Shown here: in pieces, positions 12,791 through 25,249 of the stretch | Layout of the letters: each line of letters opens with the position of its first letter | Numbering within the stretch: the first letter of the stretch is position 1 | Source: Coturnix japonica | Lineage: Eukaryota > Chordata > Aves > Galliformes > Phasianidae | Direction: 5' to 3' | DNA length: 64,000 nucleotides | NCBI RefSeq assembly: GCF_001577835.2 | Contig: NC_029521.1 | Coordinates: 1,832,398-1,896,397, forward strand | Made by a program: the position numbers and the translations under genes | The notes under the pieces: model-generated | The model's database searches: none | Told to the model about the DNA's origin: nothing | The model's input: the letters and a program-made list of their open reading frames with translations, nothing else

Positions 12791-15700
12791 CAGGCACAGG
12801 AAAAGGATGTTAGCTTTAAAGGAAAGGAAGAGAAAAGAAAGGAAAGAAAATACTGAGCGGTGCAACAGACTCTCATTACGGTGCCAGTAAATACCACAGG
12901 GCCGCTTGCTCTGCTGTCTGCAAACGTTTGCTTTCCAGTTGAATATCTGCAATGCCCTGGCTTTAGCAATTTTGGTACCTACAACCAATTGTGGTCATTA
13001 ACATCTTTACAGTAAGTGCACAGTGGGGAAAAATAAGACTTTACAGACATTCACTGTTGTGTGGCCTCCACAGAATTCTATGCATCTTATTCTATCCCCA
13101 GAAGAAAGCTGCTGCTTTTCTGTTTGGTTGCTGTCATGAAGCAGAGTGTTCCTTTCCTCCCTGCCTAACAGTGTGATGCACTCTGTCATCTTTAAGAACA
13201 AAATTAGAGTGGAATCATGCTTCCTGACAAAGCAGGTGCAGGTTCTGGTGCAGGAGTGCTGGAGCATGTCTTGGAGTGATTGATGTCAAGCACAGCCAAA
13301 GGCTCAGTCTGTCCTGCAGGGTATTAAATGTAAAGCTTTTCTGGAGTCGTTCCAATGTCTGCTGAAAAATAAAGCAGGATAAAATCTCTCTAGGATTTTG
13401 GAAGGCCTCGTTATTGAGGGTTTGGCTCTCCATGTTGCAGGTTAGATCTGGAGCCCCCTCCTCTGTGCGTAATGGAAGAACCCATAAGTGTATGGAGATG
13501 CCCTTAATGTCTCACGGCTGTCAGGGCTGGGCAAGGGCATGACGGGAGCAAGGCAGAGAGAGATTCCTGTCTTTCTAAGGACAAAACCTGCTCCTGCTAC
13601 TGCAGTCACTTCTCCTAGGAGATGATGTCACAGGCTCTGGACTTAAGGCTGAGAAAAGTAAGCAGCTTCCCTCTGTTCCTTCCTGCTGCCTTTATTACCT
13701 AATTGCAAGTATCCTGCTAGAGCACAAGCTCATGTTGGTGCGTGCGTATCTCATGTGCTGTTTTTCACATGCAAATGGGACTTTCTTTATAAGCAACTGG
13801 ATATGACCTAAGCATTGTGTTTGTTTACTTAGGACACCCCATTGTAGGGAAGGAACTGAAATGAATGTGAGACAAAACAAATAACGGGTGTAAAACCTGA
13901 ACTGCTGTAGGATCACAGCTTGCAGAACACTGGTTTTGTGCTGCAGAAGATGAAGATACCCCATTTGTGACCCATTTTCAAACCCTTTGGTCCTGTCTTT
14001 CACACTTACTGCAGACTCAGTCATGTACCCCGTGATCTTAGTGATAGCTGTTGTGACTGCTCTTGCCTTGCCTGCTAATCATAACTGTTTACCTTAACCC
14101 CCTCCCACAATTCCTGCCCTGAGAGGCCATCATCTCATCTACACCTCCACATGGCCAAGATGTCCAACATCAGCACTGCCTTCTGGGGAACCCACAAAAG
14201 AGGAAAATCCCATTTTTCCTCTTGGCACCTCTTTACTCTGCTCCGAGCCTGAGCCTTGAGGCCACAACCTGACAGGAGGCAGAACCAGCAGGTAAGAAGT
14301 GCCAAACATCACGCTGGAGAGATGGCTTGAGTTCACTTGGATAGCAACCACACTGGTGATGCCTGGCAGCTTTGGTTTTCTTCTGCATCTTCCCAGACTC
14401 GCTGCTACCCTGCAATGCTCCGAAGTCTGTATTATAATTTCAGAATCTGAATATTTAAAAAGAAAATGGATAAAAAAAAAACCAAAAACTGGAATTGTTT
14501 TAATAAGCATAAGTTGCCTCGGATTCATTTATTCCAGCCTCAAACCTCTGAAGCAGACTGGATAATTGAATGGATTTTCTGTCCGTGAAGATGAATAGGA
14601 CAGCTTTGTTGATATCTTCACAGCAAGGGGGGAGCTGCTGGGCAGCCACCGCTGCCTTGAGGTCTGGAAAATGCTGCCTCATCCTCTGCCCACTCGCATG
14701 CCCCAGTGATGCTCTCTCCATCTTCCATCTCCCATTAGCCATGCAGACCTGTGCCCAGGGTGAGAGTCCTTGCTGTGTGCCTGGGGGTTGGAAGGCAGAG
14801 CAGCTTGTTTTCTTTCAAGCATGAAAATGAGTGTTCTGAGACAGTTCTCCTTTCTGCATTCTGAAGTATTCATAAATAGAGAGAGGATTTCTGTTTATAT
14901 AGAGCAGGGTCTGATCCTGTTATTGTTAGCATTATTCTTCCTGCTAAAACTTCCCAAACAAAGGACATGCACCAGCCACCAAGCAGTCCATCTTTTAGAT
15001 GTCATATGTCTCCAAAATACTTCAACAGGAGATGACCAAACCCCATTCCTTTCAGCAGCGATATGCCTCTGATAGCTGATGGCCAGCAGCCCAAGCTCAT
15101 GACTGAGGACAAGGTTAAGGTGCTGTGTGCACAGTAACTGGCAATTGAGAGCCAGAGGGAAGAGAGACTAATTAATTGAAATCCTGTCTCAGTCTGTTGT
15201 AATCACAAAGGAGAAAAGTCTTGTTTTTGGTTTTCCTTTGTGTTCCTTGATTTCCTCTGTGTCTGCTTTAGGGAATAGGTAGGCTCAAGTTAGACCTGTC
15301 TAGCACATATTGCAGAGTCACTGTTGGGGGGAGCACACACTGCACAGCTACCAGCCATCAGCCATGGGGAGGGATGGAGGGCCTGGCTTAGTAGCTTCTC
15401 CTGTGCATCCCAGGGCAGCTGAGAAACCAGAAGGGGCTGCCAGCAGGGCCAGCTGCCAGGCCAACCTTGTCCCCCTGATCCGCCCTTTGGAGGAACAATT
15501 CCATCTCTCATTAAGTTGTTGTATCTACCACAAAGGGAAAATTCTTCAGGCACAGACCTCACCCACTGCCGAGTTGCTCTGAGGCAGGACTGGCAGCAAA
15601 TGGGCACTAGATCCTCAGCTTAGAGTGGAAGGGTACAGATGCCATGTAGCCAACATTCAGGAGCTCTTATTGATTCTTGCCCTCCACAGGTCACTTACAA

Positions 15701-16469
15701 CGTTGTCTTGAGTCCAGAGCTTTCCTAAAAGGGTTTCAAGGTAAAACAACGTCTGTGCAAACTGCTGGCTGTCTTGGGAGGGATCCGGTGAGCTTTAAAT
15801 GCCTCTTGTGAGTCCTGGCTGAAGGTCACTGGGAGGGGAGAGTGCAGGAAAGGAGTATCCCTCTTGAGCACCGGTTGATGCACTCGAGTGATGACTCATC
15901 TCCCACACTGCAGGGTGGTTTGATGCTCCTGCCATTTGTTAACTGCTACAGCAATGCAAAATATGCAGCATTTAATTACAGGAGTTACAATGATGGGACA
16001 ATAGCTAAACAAAACCAAACAATACTTCTCACCTTCTCAGGCTGGGTTCCCATGAAGAAGTGCCTGGGAAATTCTCTGCTCTGCCTTAATGCTCTTTGAA
16101 AGCCTTAAGGAAAGGTAAATTGGCCCCAAGGATGGACAGTTTCACTTTATAGCAAATGAAGTAAAACTGGGGCACCTACCCTGTGCCCAATGGATCCATA
16201 TGCAGTACTCGGACATCTGCAGGGTGGTGCAGGAGGGCACACACGTCTCACATGTGTCTCAGTCCAGAACAGTGAGAGCTCTTCAACATGCTGGGATGGC
16301 CTTTCTTTGAAGTTAGCACTTTGTATTTGGACCTAACAGTCGATAGATTTTGTGGTCTATAAGAGATTTAGCTCTTCCACATTCAGAAGGGAATTTGTGG
16401 TTCCTTTATTGGCAAGGAGAAGCACTGGTGTGGAAGAGGCTAATAAATCTTTATCTTATTTTCCAGATC

Positions 16470-16812
16470 AACAGTCTTGCCGTTGTTTCAGCATGGAGTA
16501 AGAAAACACTTTCCAAAGCCACATAAATCTGCTGAGCTCAGGAGCAGTAAGAGCACAGTCTGTGTGCTGCCATGCCATGGCTGCAGCCTTGGGCCTTCCC
16601 AGAGCCACATCCAGCCTGGCCCTGAATGCCTGCAGGGATGGGGCATCCACAGCCTCCTTGGGCAACCTGTTCCAGTGCGTCACCACCCTCTGGGTAAAAA
16701 ACTTCCTCCTAATACTCAACCTTGTCCCCTGTCTCAATTTAAAACAATTATGATGGGGTGTGTAGCCAAGCCCAAACCATGATTTATACTTGATGCCTGG
16801 GGGGACCACCTT
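16470..16812 (-). mobile_element. CR1 LINE 3' fragment with ORF2 tail remnant
   Basis: The antisense CR1 core is clear (GATGGGGCATCCACAGCCTC). The minus strand still reads [15 protein letters not shown], the tail of the CR1 ORF2 protein. Outer limits are approximate. Confidence 0.85.
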
Positions 16813-17479
16813 CAGACACTTCAGATGTGGCTGGTGGGCTTTCCAGCTCCCCATCCAAGTGCTGTCTGCTCCCCTTCTTCAGTCAGTGCTTATGAGAAAC
16901 CACATTCTTATTACTGCTTTGTGTGGGATGCGTTCTGGTTACAGCTAGACCCAGAGTGCTGTCCCTGTCGGGTTTATTACCAGCACTTCACATGCTTTCC
17001 TCCTCCCAGGGACCCTCAGGAGCCTGTACTTGCTGCAGCCCTGGGCAGAGGCGCTTTCAGGAACTCAGCTCTTTGGATAAAACATCTCCTCTTCACATGA
17101 GAGCATCCTTGAGCAAGAGCACCGCAGCTCCTTTTAAAAGCTTTATCTACCTGGAGGATTTCCAGAAAGTCTCTTACGTACCTCTGTCCTTTTCTCCCCC
17201 TCCCTCCTTAAATCTTACCAAGCAGATCCAAATCATTAATATTTCAGTACCAGCTGTTCGCAGGCATTGGCTACTCTGCAGTGCACTTAATCAATAAGAG
17301 CCAGAGAAGGCTGCAAGGTTTGTCACACCAGCTTCCTCCAGCAGAGGATCCAGAGCAGAGACAGAGCCTGGCAGAGGAGGCAAGATAAAGCGAGGGTAGA
17401 GTTGCTGACTGTGGGACCCCTCCCAAGGAGCTGCTTGCTGCTGCCCCACACCCAGCTGGTACCCAGGGCAGCCAGAAGG

Positions 17480-17600
17480 ATGGATGTCTTTAAGAAAGGA
17501 TTCTCCATCGCTAAAGAAGGTGTGGTGGCTGCTGCAGAAAAGACCAAACAGGGAGTGACGGAGGCTGCAGAGAAGACTAAAGAAGGTGTGATGTATGTAG
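17480..17600 (+). CDS. SNCG: SNCG coding exon 1
   Basis: The ATG sits in a good context (A at -3, G at +4). The exon encodes residues 1-40 and contains two 11-mer repeats. It ends in phase 1 after M-Y-V-G at donor GTAAGA. Confidence 0.97.
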
Positions 17601-20600
17601 GTAAGAGCTGTTTTCAATTCACTTTGAAAACGTAGCAGCGTGGACTGCCACATAAATTCTCTCTGAGGAAGTCTGGTAACACTGTTCTGTGGTGGAGCTG
17701 AGGAGGTGGGAGGTCTGGATGATGCCCTGGCACAGAGCTGTGTAATCCTGGGGTCTGCAGCCACAACGTGCTTCAGTTTCCCAGGCTGGGAGCCAGGCTA
17801 CTGGGGACATGGCAGCAGTGTGGGGCAGAGCAGCGGGTGTGTGACTGGCAGCTCTGTGCTGAGTGCTGGGTGCCTGCATGGTGCAGTTTCTCTTCCCCAC
17901 GCTGCCATCCCAATGCACCCAGGTATGAGGTGTGTGCTGGCCGGCCCACCGCATCAGGAGTGGGGCTGCAGGATGCACCTGATCCCACAAACACACCTTT
18001 TGATCCTGAAATCCTCTGTTTCACTGCATGTACGCACATCACTCTCACTTCACTAGAGATACCCACATTCGTTGAGCCCCGTGAGCAGGTTCTTATTTGC
18101 AGTCCTCTTTTCCCAGGCCTGCTCACCCTGGTGCCTACAGCAGCACCTGGCACAGCTTTCCTGCCCTCCAGTTGTGTGGGAGTCAGGAAAGTGGGTGAGC
18201 AGGCTCCTCCGTTACCGTACGCACAGCTGGGTGCAGCTGCTGTATTTCAAACATCTACATTGGCAATAGCTTTAAGTGTAGAGAGAAATTTAAACTGGAA
18301 ATGAAATGAATACAAAATGTATCTGCAGCAGCCCCGGTTATGTCTTCATCCTGAATTTTTAAAGGCGTGCTGCAAACGAACACACGGAGCAGCTCGCGTT
18401 TCAGTTTGAAGCTGACTCACAAGCAAAAGGCGCACAGCATCCCTGCTCGGAACTGAGGCAGGCGCTGGGAGCGCTCAGACGGACCGACGGCTCTGACGCA
18501 GCGGGGCCGGGCTGAGTCAGCGGGTGCGGCCGCGGGGCTGGACCCGATCCGGGCTGGATCCGATCCGGTTTCCTCTTCTGGGCGGTTCCGCTCCGCCGGC
18601 GGTGCCACCCCCTGCACCGGATCGCGGCGCCGGCGGCGGCTGAAACGTGGCTTTGGTTTTATACTTCATCTGACGCCCAGAGAGGCTGTGGATGCCCCGT
18701 CCCTGGAGAGGTTCAAGGCCATGTTGCATTGGACCCTGGGCTGCCTGGTCTGGTGTTAAAAGTGGAGGTTGGTGGCCCTGCTTGTGGCCACCTCACGATC
18801 CTTGAGGTCCCTTCTAACCTGGGCCATTCTGTGATTACTTCTAGTCAACTTCCTATTCATTTGGGAAATGGGATTTATTTATGCCTGAACGCTGATGGTC
18901 TGCTTGTTCCTTCTTGTTCCCTCTCACAGGCACCAAAACCAAGGAAGGTGTAGTGCAGAGCGTGACCTCAGGTAAGCGCATCGCCCCAAAGGAGATGCAG
19001 ATACCTGTCCTGTGTTGCTGCAGCCCCGTTGCTTCTGCCAAACAGGGGGTCCCTGGGGAATACACGGCTCTGTGTGACCTTCCGTTCAGTGAACAGCTGA
19101 CTGACTTTCTGTTGTTGAAATCCCAGTTGCTGAGAAGACCAAGGAGCAGGCCAACGTGGTGGGAGAGGCAGTGGTAGCCAGCGTGAACACAGTGGCCAAC
19201 AAGACAGTAGAAGGAGCAGAGACCATCGTGGCCACTACAGGAGTGGTAAAAAAGGTACGTTTGTGCCTTTGGTGGCCTACAGGAGGGAGTTTGTCTTTGG
19301 ATTATGCTCTAAATATCTGCAGCTGTTTACAATTAGTGGTTTCACAGCAGGAAGCTCTGAGCTGGTTCAAGTGCAGAATTGAGGGCTGTGTGCTGGAGCA
19401 GGGCAGCTCCTCAGGGAAGGCCTGTCTGGCTGTTAGACAGGATGCTTCCCGAGGGATGATGAGCAGCAGCCACTTGCATGTGAGGTTGGCTGGGGGTCCA
19501 GTGTGGGCAGCTTCTTGCTGAGCCCGCTTGTTTTTACCCTGTTTTGAGGGCTGTGGTGAATAGTGCTGGTAATGAGGCAAGCCAGGTTAGTCAGGTTAGT
19601 CACACAACATCTCAGTGCCTGTGGTGGGCAGTGAGGGATTCCAGTGAGTCTGCCACCCATTGAGCATCCCCATCTCAGAGGAGGATTGATTCTTTTTTGT
19701 CTGCATGACACAGCACAAAATCTGCTGCATTGCAGACACGGAGTGGCTGGGAACAAGCACGTGTACATACACACACACACTGAACCTCCCTGGGGATGGA
19801 GCGGGTTCCCCAGCAGTTCATGCTTCCCTTTGGTTGCCCTTCCACCTTAACCTTCCCTGCAGTTCCCTCCCATTTCTGCGTGGCTCAGTTGTCAGCTCAT
19901 CTCAGAACATCAGTTCTCACTGCTTTATGTGTAAGACTTCTTAGTGCTGCACAGCAGCTCTTATAAATTACAGGCCTTAATTTTCGAGTTTTCCATTGGT
20001 GATATTTGGACAAATAACCATGTTTCGTAGCCTCTGTGAAAGGTAATATATAGGGGTCTTCCATAGTGTATGTGTTTTGTATGAATATGAATACAGAAGC
20101 TTGAACACTGTTCCTGAGATGGCTTTTTCTTTTTCCCCTGTAACTTCTGATTTCAGCCACTGTGTGTCTCCCTCCTCAAGCCAAAAGATTCAATATTCCC
20201 CCTTAAGAATAGAAGAAAGCAGCCCTTGGCATATAAATGAACGGCCGTTTGGCTTTTTTGTTGTTGTTGTTTAAAGTAGTTTTGCCAAGACAATCTATTT
20301 CTGAGGAGAAAAAGATCCATCTGCTTGCCAATGAAGAGCAGCAGTGCTGACTAGTTGCTCTCTGGTTGCATCGTGCCTTTCCCTTGGACCACTTAATCCC
20401 TTATAATGAAAGGATGAGGGCTGACAGGCACTGCCCTACGTGGGCACCCATCAATTTCTGCTCCTCAATCACAGCACAGGCCTTTCCCTGGCACGTTCCC
20501 CCATCCCATCACCCAGACCCCGTCCTGCTGGTGCCCTCCTGTGCCTGCTGTTCTGGGCTGGGAGGGAACGCGTGAGAAAGCAGTGGGCAGAAGAGCTCCT

Positions 20601-22021
20601 CAGCACAGGCTGACACCTCTCCATCCTGTGATTGTGCTGGTTCCTGCTGCTGCTGCTGCTCAGGAAAGCTCTCAGGGAGCACAGTAGCTTCCCTTTCTAT
20701 AAATAGGGGTGAGTCACCGTTACCCTGCAGCCTTGGCAGTGCACAGCTGAACAGACACAACAAGCAGCACAAGTTCTGAGTGTGTGGATGTGCCCAACCC
20801 CACTCCTTTGGGTGCAGCCTCCTGAGCACAGATCACCCTCCCTGTACTTACACGCATTGACAGAAGGCAGTGAAGTGACCCAAGCAGCACTGTGGTGTCC
20901 CCCAGCAGCCTTAGCTCCCACTGTGTGGGATTACTGGTATCCATAATTTATATGGTTTCATGCATTAGAGCACCTGGGCTCCAAACTAAACAAGCCCAAT
21001 TCCCTCAGTCTTTCCTCATAGAAGAGGTGCTCCAGCCCTCTCATCATATTGGCCTCCTATGGACCCGCTCCAAGAGTTCCACATCTTTCCTGTGCTGGGG
21101 ACCCCAGTCCTGGATGCATTACTGCAGATGGGGCCTCTCAAGGGCAGACTAGAGGTGGAGCCAAGTCAGAGGATATGGCAGCAATTATCCCAGCCAATGA
21201 TGCAATGCAAATGCAAGGCACATTTCCTAGGGAAGAAGTCTTGCTGTGCTAGTCATGAGGAGCATCCCCAGTGCTCAGCTTACCCTGCATATAGTCTGAT
21301 TGGCTCTCAGAAGGCAGTGCCTGAAGCTGCAATGGAAGAGGTTTTTGTGCTGCTTATATGCAGGCAATTTCATTTCCTTGTGGATCCATCTCCCATAGGA
21401 GCCACACAGAGACAGCAGCCTGCAGCAGGATGCTCAGGGAGAGTCACAGTTGTGTTTGATCGCAGAGACACAAAAGAAAATGCCAGAAAAAAAAAAAGAA
21501 CAAGATGGACCAGATGCTAAACATAGAGTTCTGTTTGCTCATGTAACACTGGGGCTGCTTTGTGTGGCCTGCTCAGCCTGCCCCATGTGGGTGATGGCAT
21601 CTGAGGCCAATGTCTCCCTTGTGCCTTGCAGGAGGACCTGGCTCCACAGCAGCCGGTGGCTGAGGGAGAGGCAGCTGCACCAGGGAGCACAGAAGGTGGA
21701 GGAGAGGTAAGTAAGTGAGTCCTGCTCACTGCCATCCCCATCTCCAGGCTGCATGTGGCTGTTCTGTGGGGCTGGGTTTCCCCTGTGTGCAGTGGTGACC
21801 ATAGGTCTGCTGCACATTGGCGTTCCCGTTCTCATCAGTTGTTTGGCAAAGCTCAAAGGTTCTCCTCCATGTTTTGCTGCTTCCTTTATCAGGGCCAGAA
21901 GGTTGCCATGAGCGATGATGAGTTATTCTCCTAGCTTCGTTTATATACGTTTTCTTTGTCAAATGTGTAACTGTTTTCCTGTCCTACTTCTTAATTACAG
22001 GGTGAAAATGAAGGCAATTAA
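17480..22021 (+). CDS. SNCG: Gamma-synuclein, complete, five coding exons
   Basis: SNCG encodes a small, natively unfolded neuronal and cytosolic protein that binds acidic lipid surfaces through imperfect 11-residue repeats. Exons are 17480-17600, 18930-18971, 19127-19254, 21632-21706 and 22001-22021, totalling 387 nt and 128 codons before the stop (human has 127). The N-terminal half carries the synuclein repeats with the KTKEGV core: E-K-T-K-Q-G-V, E-K-T-K-E-G-V, T-K-T-K-E-G-V and E-K-T-K-E-Q-A. The C-terminus is acidic and Gly/Pro-rich ([13 protein letters not shown] and then GGGEGENEGN). The start [15 protein letters not shown] is diagnostic of gamma (human gamma is [15 protein letters not shown]; alpha starts MDVFMKGLS). 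The 42-nt second exon is the family's usual size. Neighbours MMRN2 and ADIRF match human synteny. Confidence 0.97.
18415..18640. promoter_or_regulatory. Small CpG island in SNCG intron 1 with a MARE/AP-1-like palindrome
   Basis: This is an isolated GC- and CpG-rich block within otherwise moderate GC sequence. It contains GCTGAGTCAGC (18,511-18,521), a perfect palindrome matching the core of a T-MARE. CTGACTCACAAGC lies upstream at about 18,412-18,424. A short run of GATCCGG-type direct repeats lies at about 18,545-18,570. It may be an alternative promoter or enhancer, or an island of unrelated origin. It ends just before a CR1 fragment. Confidence 0.5.
18670..18840 (+). mobile_element. CR1 LINE 3' fragment
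   Basis: It contains GAGGCTGTGGATGCCCCGTC and ends with CCATTCTGTGATTAC. It begins right after the intronic CpG island. Confidence 0.85.
18930..18971 (+). CDS. SNCG: SNCG coding exon 2
   Basis: This exon is 42 nt, with acceptor CTCTCACAG and donor GTAAGC. It encodes [13 protein letters not shown], one synuclein repeat. Human gamma has E-N-V in place of E-G-V. It is phase 1 at both ends. Confidence 0.96.
19127..19254 (+). CDS. SNCG: SNCG coding exon 3
   Basis: The exon reads [17 protein letters not shown] and then [14 protein letters not shown] up to GVVKK. This is the end of the lipid-binding repeat region, corresponding to the NAC-like segment of alpha-synuclein. Donor GTACGT follows. It ends in phase 0. 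Confidence 0.97.
19255..21631. other. SNCG intron 3
   Basis: This 2.4 kb intron has one antisense CR1 piece (about 20,945-21,190), a short CA run near 19,770, and a (CTG)5 tract near 20,650. I see no other exon. Confidence 0.6.
20945..21190 (-). mobile_element. CR1 LINE internal fragment
   Basis: The antisense CR1 internal segment is recognised by CTCAGTCTTTCCTCATAGAA, GTGCTCCAGCCCTCT and GATGGGGCCTCTCAAG. Confidence 0.85.
21632..21706 (+). CDS. SNCG: SNCG coding exon 4 (acidic tail)
   Basis: Acceptor CCTTGCAG precedes GAG. The 75-nt exon encodes 25 residues rich in Glu, Ala, Pro and Gly, starting E-D-L-A-P-Q-Q (human E-D-L-R-P-S-A-P-Q-Q). Donor GTAAGT follows. Confidence 0.93.
22001..22021 (+). 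CDS. SNCG: SNCG coding exon 5 (terminal codons)
   Basis: Acceptor TTAATTACAG is followed by six codons (G-E-N-E-G-N) and TAA in the frame required by exon 4. The rest of this exon is 3' untranslated. Confidence 0.9.
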   Translation, partial: GENEGN

Positions 22022-22395
22022 TCAACTTCTGTCTCAAAAGCTGGAATCCCAAGAGTGTACATGGAAATACTAGCTGACACTGCAGCAGGCACGGCCTGCG
22101 CCCAGCACTGTAGTCTTTCACTCGCCTCATTAACCAACCTTAATATACAATGTAAGTCGGCTCCTGGTTGTAAGGAGAGGGTGGCACTGTACTGGGGGTC
22201 CCCCCCAAGCCCCCACATTCTTCGTGGCTTCCTGACCCCCCTTAGCTTTGCGTGTTCTGGTGCTCCGGTTTGTTTTAGTGGGCTCACTGATCCATGGCTC
22301 ATGTCCACCACGCCACCACTGGCACTTTGGGGTCTCTAGATCTTGTGGAGTTTATTTTTTATTTTAGCTAATAAAAAAGTGTTTGAACAAGTTTT
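22022..22395 (+). other. SNCG: SNCG 3' untranslated region with poly(A) signal
   Basis: About 370 bases follow the stop codon. A canonical AATAAA lies at 22,370-22,375, followed by GT/T-rich sequence typical of a cleavage downstream element. Confidence 0.8.
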
Positions 22396-25242
22396 TTGTT
22401 CCATTTTTTTTTATTTATGTGGTTTAGATGTTGGTCCTGCCAAGATGAGGAGATTCTTCCCATGCAAACATGCCAGTAAAATACAGGCATCTCCAGACCG
22501 TGGCTGAAGGAGGACTTTAAAATGTATCTAAAAGTGCTGGGTTTTAGTCACTGACAGGCAGAGCACCCCTGGGTTCAAGAGAAGCCAGTATGGAGCTTTG
22601 CTTTATGGTGGTGCAGCCAAATGTCCTACTGGGCATGAGAGGAAGAAGAGCACACAAGAAAGCAGGTATGCATGGTGAGCCAGTATGTGATTCAGGACAA
22701 GGGGAAAGCTGATCCCCAAATGCCTGTTCTCTCTTATACAGGCTTTGCCCTTGCCCAAAGCAAACTAACACAGGTGAAAGAGAGGAGAGCAGAAGCACTG
22801 CTCTGCAGCAGTGAGCTCTGTGCTCATGAGAGAAGCTCACAGCACACCACTTGTGGACGCTGCAGCATTGTTTTTCCTGTGGGAAGGAAATGATGTAGCT
22901 GATATTTACATACCTGTAGCTCCAACTGTAATCCTGAAAGCATTGCTCAATTGCTGCACAAATACCTGAATGCAGGCAGGGTTCAGCCCCTGCTGCTGGG
23001 TGCTCACATGCCTCGAGGTATGTTCTGCCATAGGTGAGGTGGGAATGGAATTAGAGCAATTCCTAGTTTCCCTTCAGCATCTTGTATGTGGCTTTCAGAA
23101 TGACTCCAGGGCTGAAAGGTGCCAGCTGGCTCCAGGCACAGCCATGGGTCATTAAGGAGCAGGTGTTTGGAGTTTCTTTCCCTTTAGAGCAGACAACCTG
23201 CTGCTCACCAAAGGCTGTGCTGCAGAAGCACAGATAGGGAGCAGTCTGGGCAGCCAGGCAGGGAGCATCCAGGTAGGACAGGCTGCATCACCAGTGGGGA
23301 GTGTTGGTGGCAATGCTTTCCCACACCTCAGCTCTGGCCATGCAGAGTAACTTCTAGAACAGCCCAAAATGCTGAAGAAACCTTTGTGATAGCACAGCTG
23401 GCACGATCCTGTGTCTGACTGCAGCCTCAGCAAACACAGGGGGCTGATTGAGGCAAAAGTCCAAACTAACTTGTCACCTGCAAGCAATTCAATTCGACCT
23501 TGCAACACATGGAATGATGCAGCTCGGGTCAGGAAACACATTCAAGAAGAGTTAATCCATGGGAATAAGAGGAATAGAAAGCTGTAGGTGTGCTCAGAGG
23601 CTGGAGCAGTGGGCCAATACCATCAGAAATCAAGAGACTAGGGCACAAAGGCTGCAGTACGTTGGCATTTAGCTTTCAAAGTACTTTGTAATACCCTGCC
23701 CCACCCCTAGGATTTCTTTTTCTGAGACAGCACAATTTAGAGATGACGAGCAAAAATGAGCAGTCCAGCAGTACTTGCTGGTTGGGTCTGTCAGGTGAGG
23801 GACAGATCACCTCCGTGGTGGTTACAGGCTATTAACAGCTTATAAGCAGGAAGGGGTCTGATTTTTTACACAGTCTGATAGTGATAAGACAAGGGGGAAT
23901 GGCTTTAAACTAAAAGAGGGGAGATTTAGGTTAGATGTTAGGAAGAAATTCTTTACTCAGAGGGCAGTGAGGCGCTGGCACTGCTGCTGTGCAGAGCAAC
24001 TGTGGGTGCCCCGTCCCTGTAGGTATTCAAGGCCAGGATGAGTGGGGCCCTGGGCAGTCTAAGACGGTGAGTTGCAGCCCTGTGTATGGCAGAGGGTTTG
24101 GAACTGGTTGGTCTTAAAGGTCCCCTCAAACCTAAGCCATTCTGTGATTTACAAAAGCATGGACCGAGGGCCTATGGTGGTGCTTTTGCCAAAAATTAGA
24201 CCTAGAATATTCAGTTTCTTTTGTCAGAAAGCCAACAACAGAACCGTATGGGAAAAAAGAAATCATCAAGGAATTGAGAAAGGTTCGTGATGGGAATGTA
24301 TAACTGAAACACTAATGGCCCTGTCTGGGAGGAAGGGGGATCACTGCCTGAAGTGGTGCAGAAGTTGGAAGGGGTTCAGCACAGTGCCAGCCCGGGTGAT
24401 GGCACAGAGGGGAGCGGTTGTGTTCAGGCTTGTTTTCTGCTGCTCGGGCTCGCTTGGGTACTAATGAAGCACTGAGCTTACAAGAGCTGTCACTTCCCAC
24501 CCCAGCTTACCCACAGTGTCTTGTTCTCATGCCCATTTCCCACCCAAAATCTTTATTCAGGAAGATCAATGTGGGTATGAGTGTGAACATCTGAACCAGG
24601 CACTTTTGTGAACTGGAATGCAGTAATGAGGAGCTGGAGCCCCTCTGCTGGCAAAGCCGTGGCCCTCCTCTGCCTGAGCACAGTGCTTTATTGGTGCCAA
24701 GTTTCGTTGTCTGTAGGATTGGTGACAAAAAACACACATTTCAAAGGCTGGCAGGAACACGTGAAATGCCACTTCTGTTCAAGCAGTGTTGTTAGGCAAG
24801 GAAATGATTCTAAACAATGTTGCTGTACCAATCAAATGTGATTAAAGATGCTAAACCCCAAAGGAAGATGGGGCTGCAGCTGCCTCCAGGTGTGAGCCCA
24901 CCACTGTGCTCATGGAAGGAGCAGGCAGCGGCCCAGGCAGGGTGAGTGCAGGATGTGCTTGGGTGCTGCTGCTGCTGCAGTACTTTTCCAGAGCTCTTTA
25001 TGAAGAGTTCAGTGGTTTCTGTCTGCTTTGGTGGAATGGGATATTTTTTGCTTTGATTTTTAAAAAACATCAAACTTATAAGCAAAGACAGTGCGATGAA
25101 GCAGAAACCTCCACCTGGGCACACCCTCTCTTTGGGAAGGGTAAAGACAATCTGTTTAGATTTTCAGCTCTCATTCCTCAGGTTCAAACCCCACCCATAG
25201 CACCAACCGTCCCCAGAGCACCACCAGGACTCCTGGCACACG
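22396..25242. other. Intergenic, SNCG to ADIRF
   Basis: No supported gene is present. A CR1 fragment lies at about 23,845-24,155. Confidence 0.6.
23845..24155 (+). mobile_element. CR1 LINE 3' fragment
   Basis: It contains GGGGGAATGGCTTTAAACTA, TTAGATGTTAGGAAGAAATT and ends at CCATTCTGTGATTT. Confidence 0.9.
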
Positions 25243-25249
25243 TATAAAG
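25243..25249 (+). promoter_or_regulatory. ADIRF: TATA box of ADIRF
   Basis: TATAAAG lies 84 bases before the ADIRF ATG in a GC-richer setting. A start site near 25,273 would give a leader of about 60 bases. The position and match to consensus are good. Confidence 0.7.

Larger units (their letters stand above)
12425..17479. other. Intergenic interval between the divergent MMRN2 and SNCG genes
   Basis: Apart from the MMRN2 5' leader and one CR1 fragment at about 16,470-16,810, I see no supported gene in these 5 kb. The SNCG 5' untranslated region should lie in the last few hundred bases. There is no convincing TATA box, so its start is not fixed. Confidence 0.6.

Noticed and set aside
14139-14528. 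129-codon minus-strand frame between MMRN2 and SNCG
   Set aside because: It has no recognised similarity, and overlapping open frames exist on both strands in this stretch. It has neither splice context nor a promoter.
16468-16854. 128-codon minus-strand frame
   Set aside because: It is the ORF2 tail of a truncated CR1 element, not a host gene.
17291-17764. 157-codon minus-strand frame over SNCG exon 1
   Set aside because: It is the antisense shadow of the SNCG 5' region and first exon.
17768-18304. 178-codon plus-strand frame within SNCG intron 1
   Set aside because: It has no homology I recognise, lies between verified SNCG exons, and overlaps equally long frames on the other strand.
20646-20660. 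(CTG)5 tract in SNCG intron 3
   Set aside because: It is too short to be a meaningful repeat-expansion site.
22018-22311. 97-codon minus-strand frame over the SNCG 3' untranslated region
   Set aside because: It is antisense to the SNCG terminal exon and has no recognisable domain.
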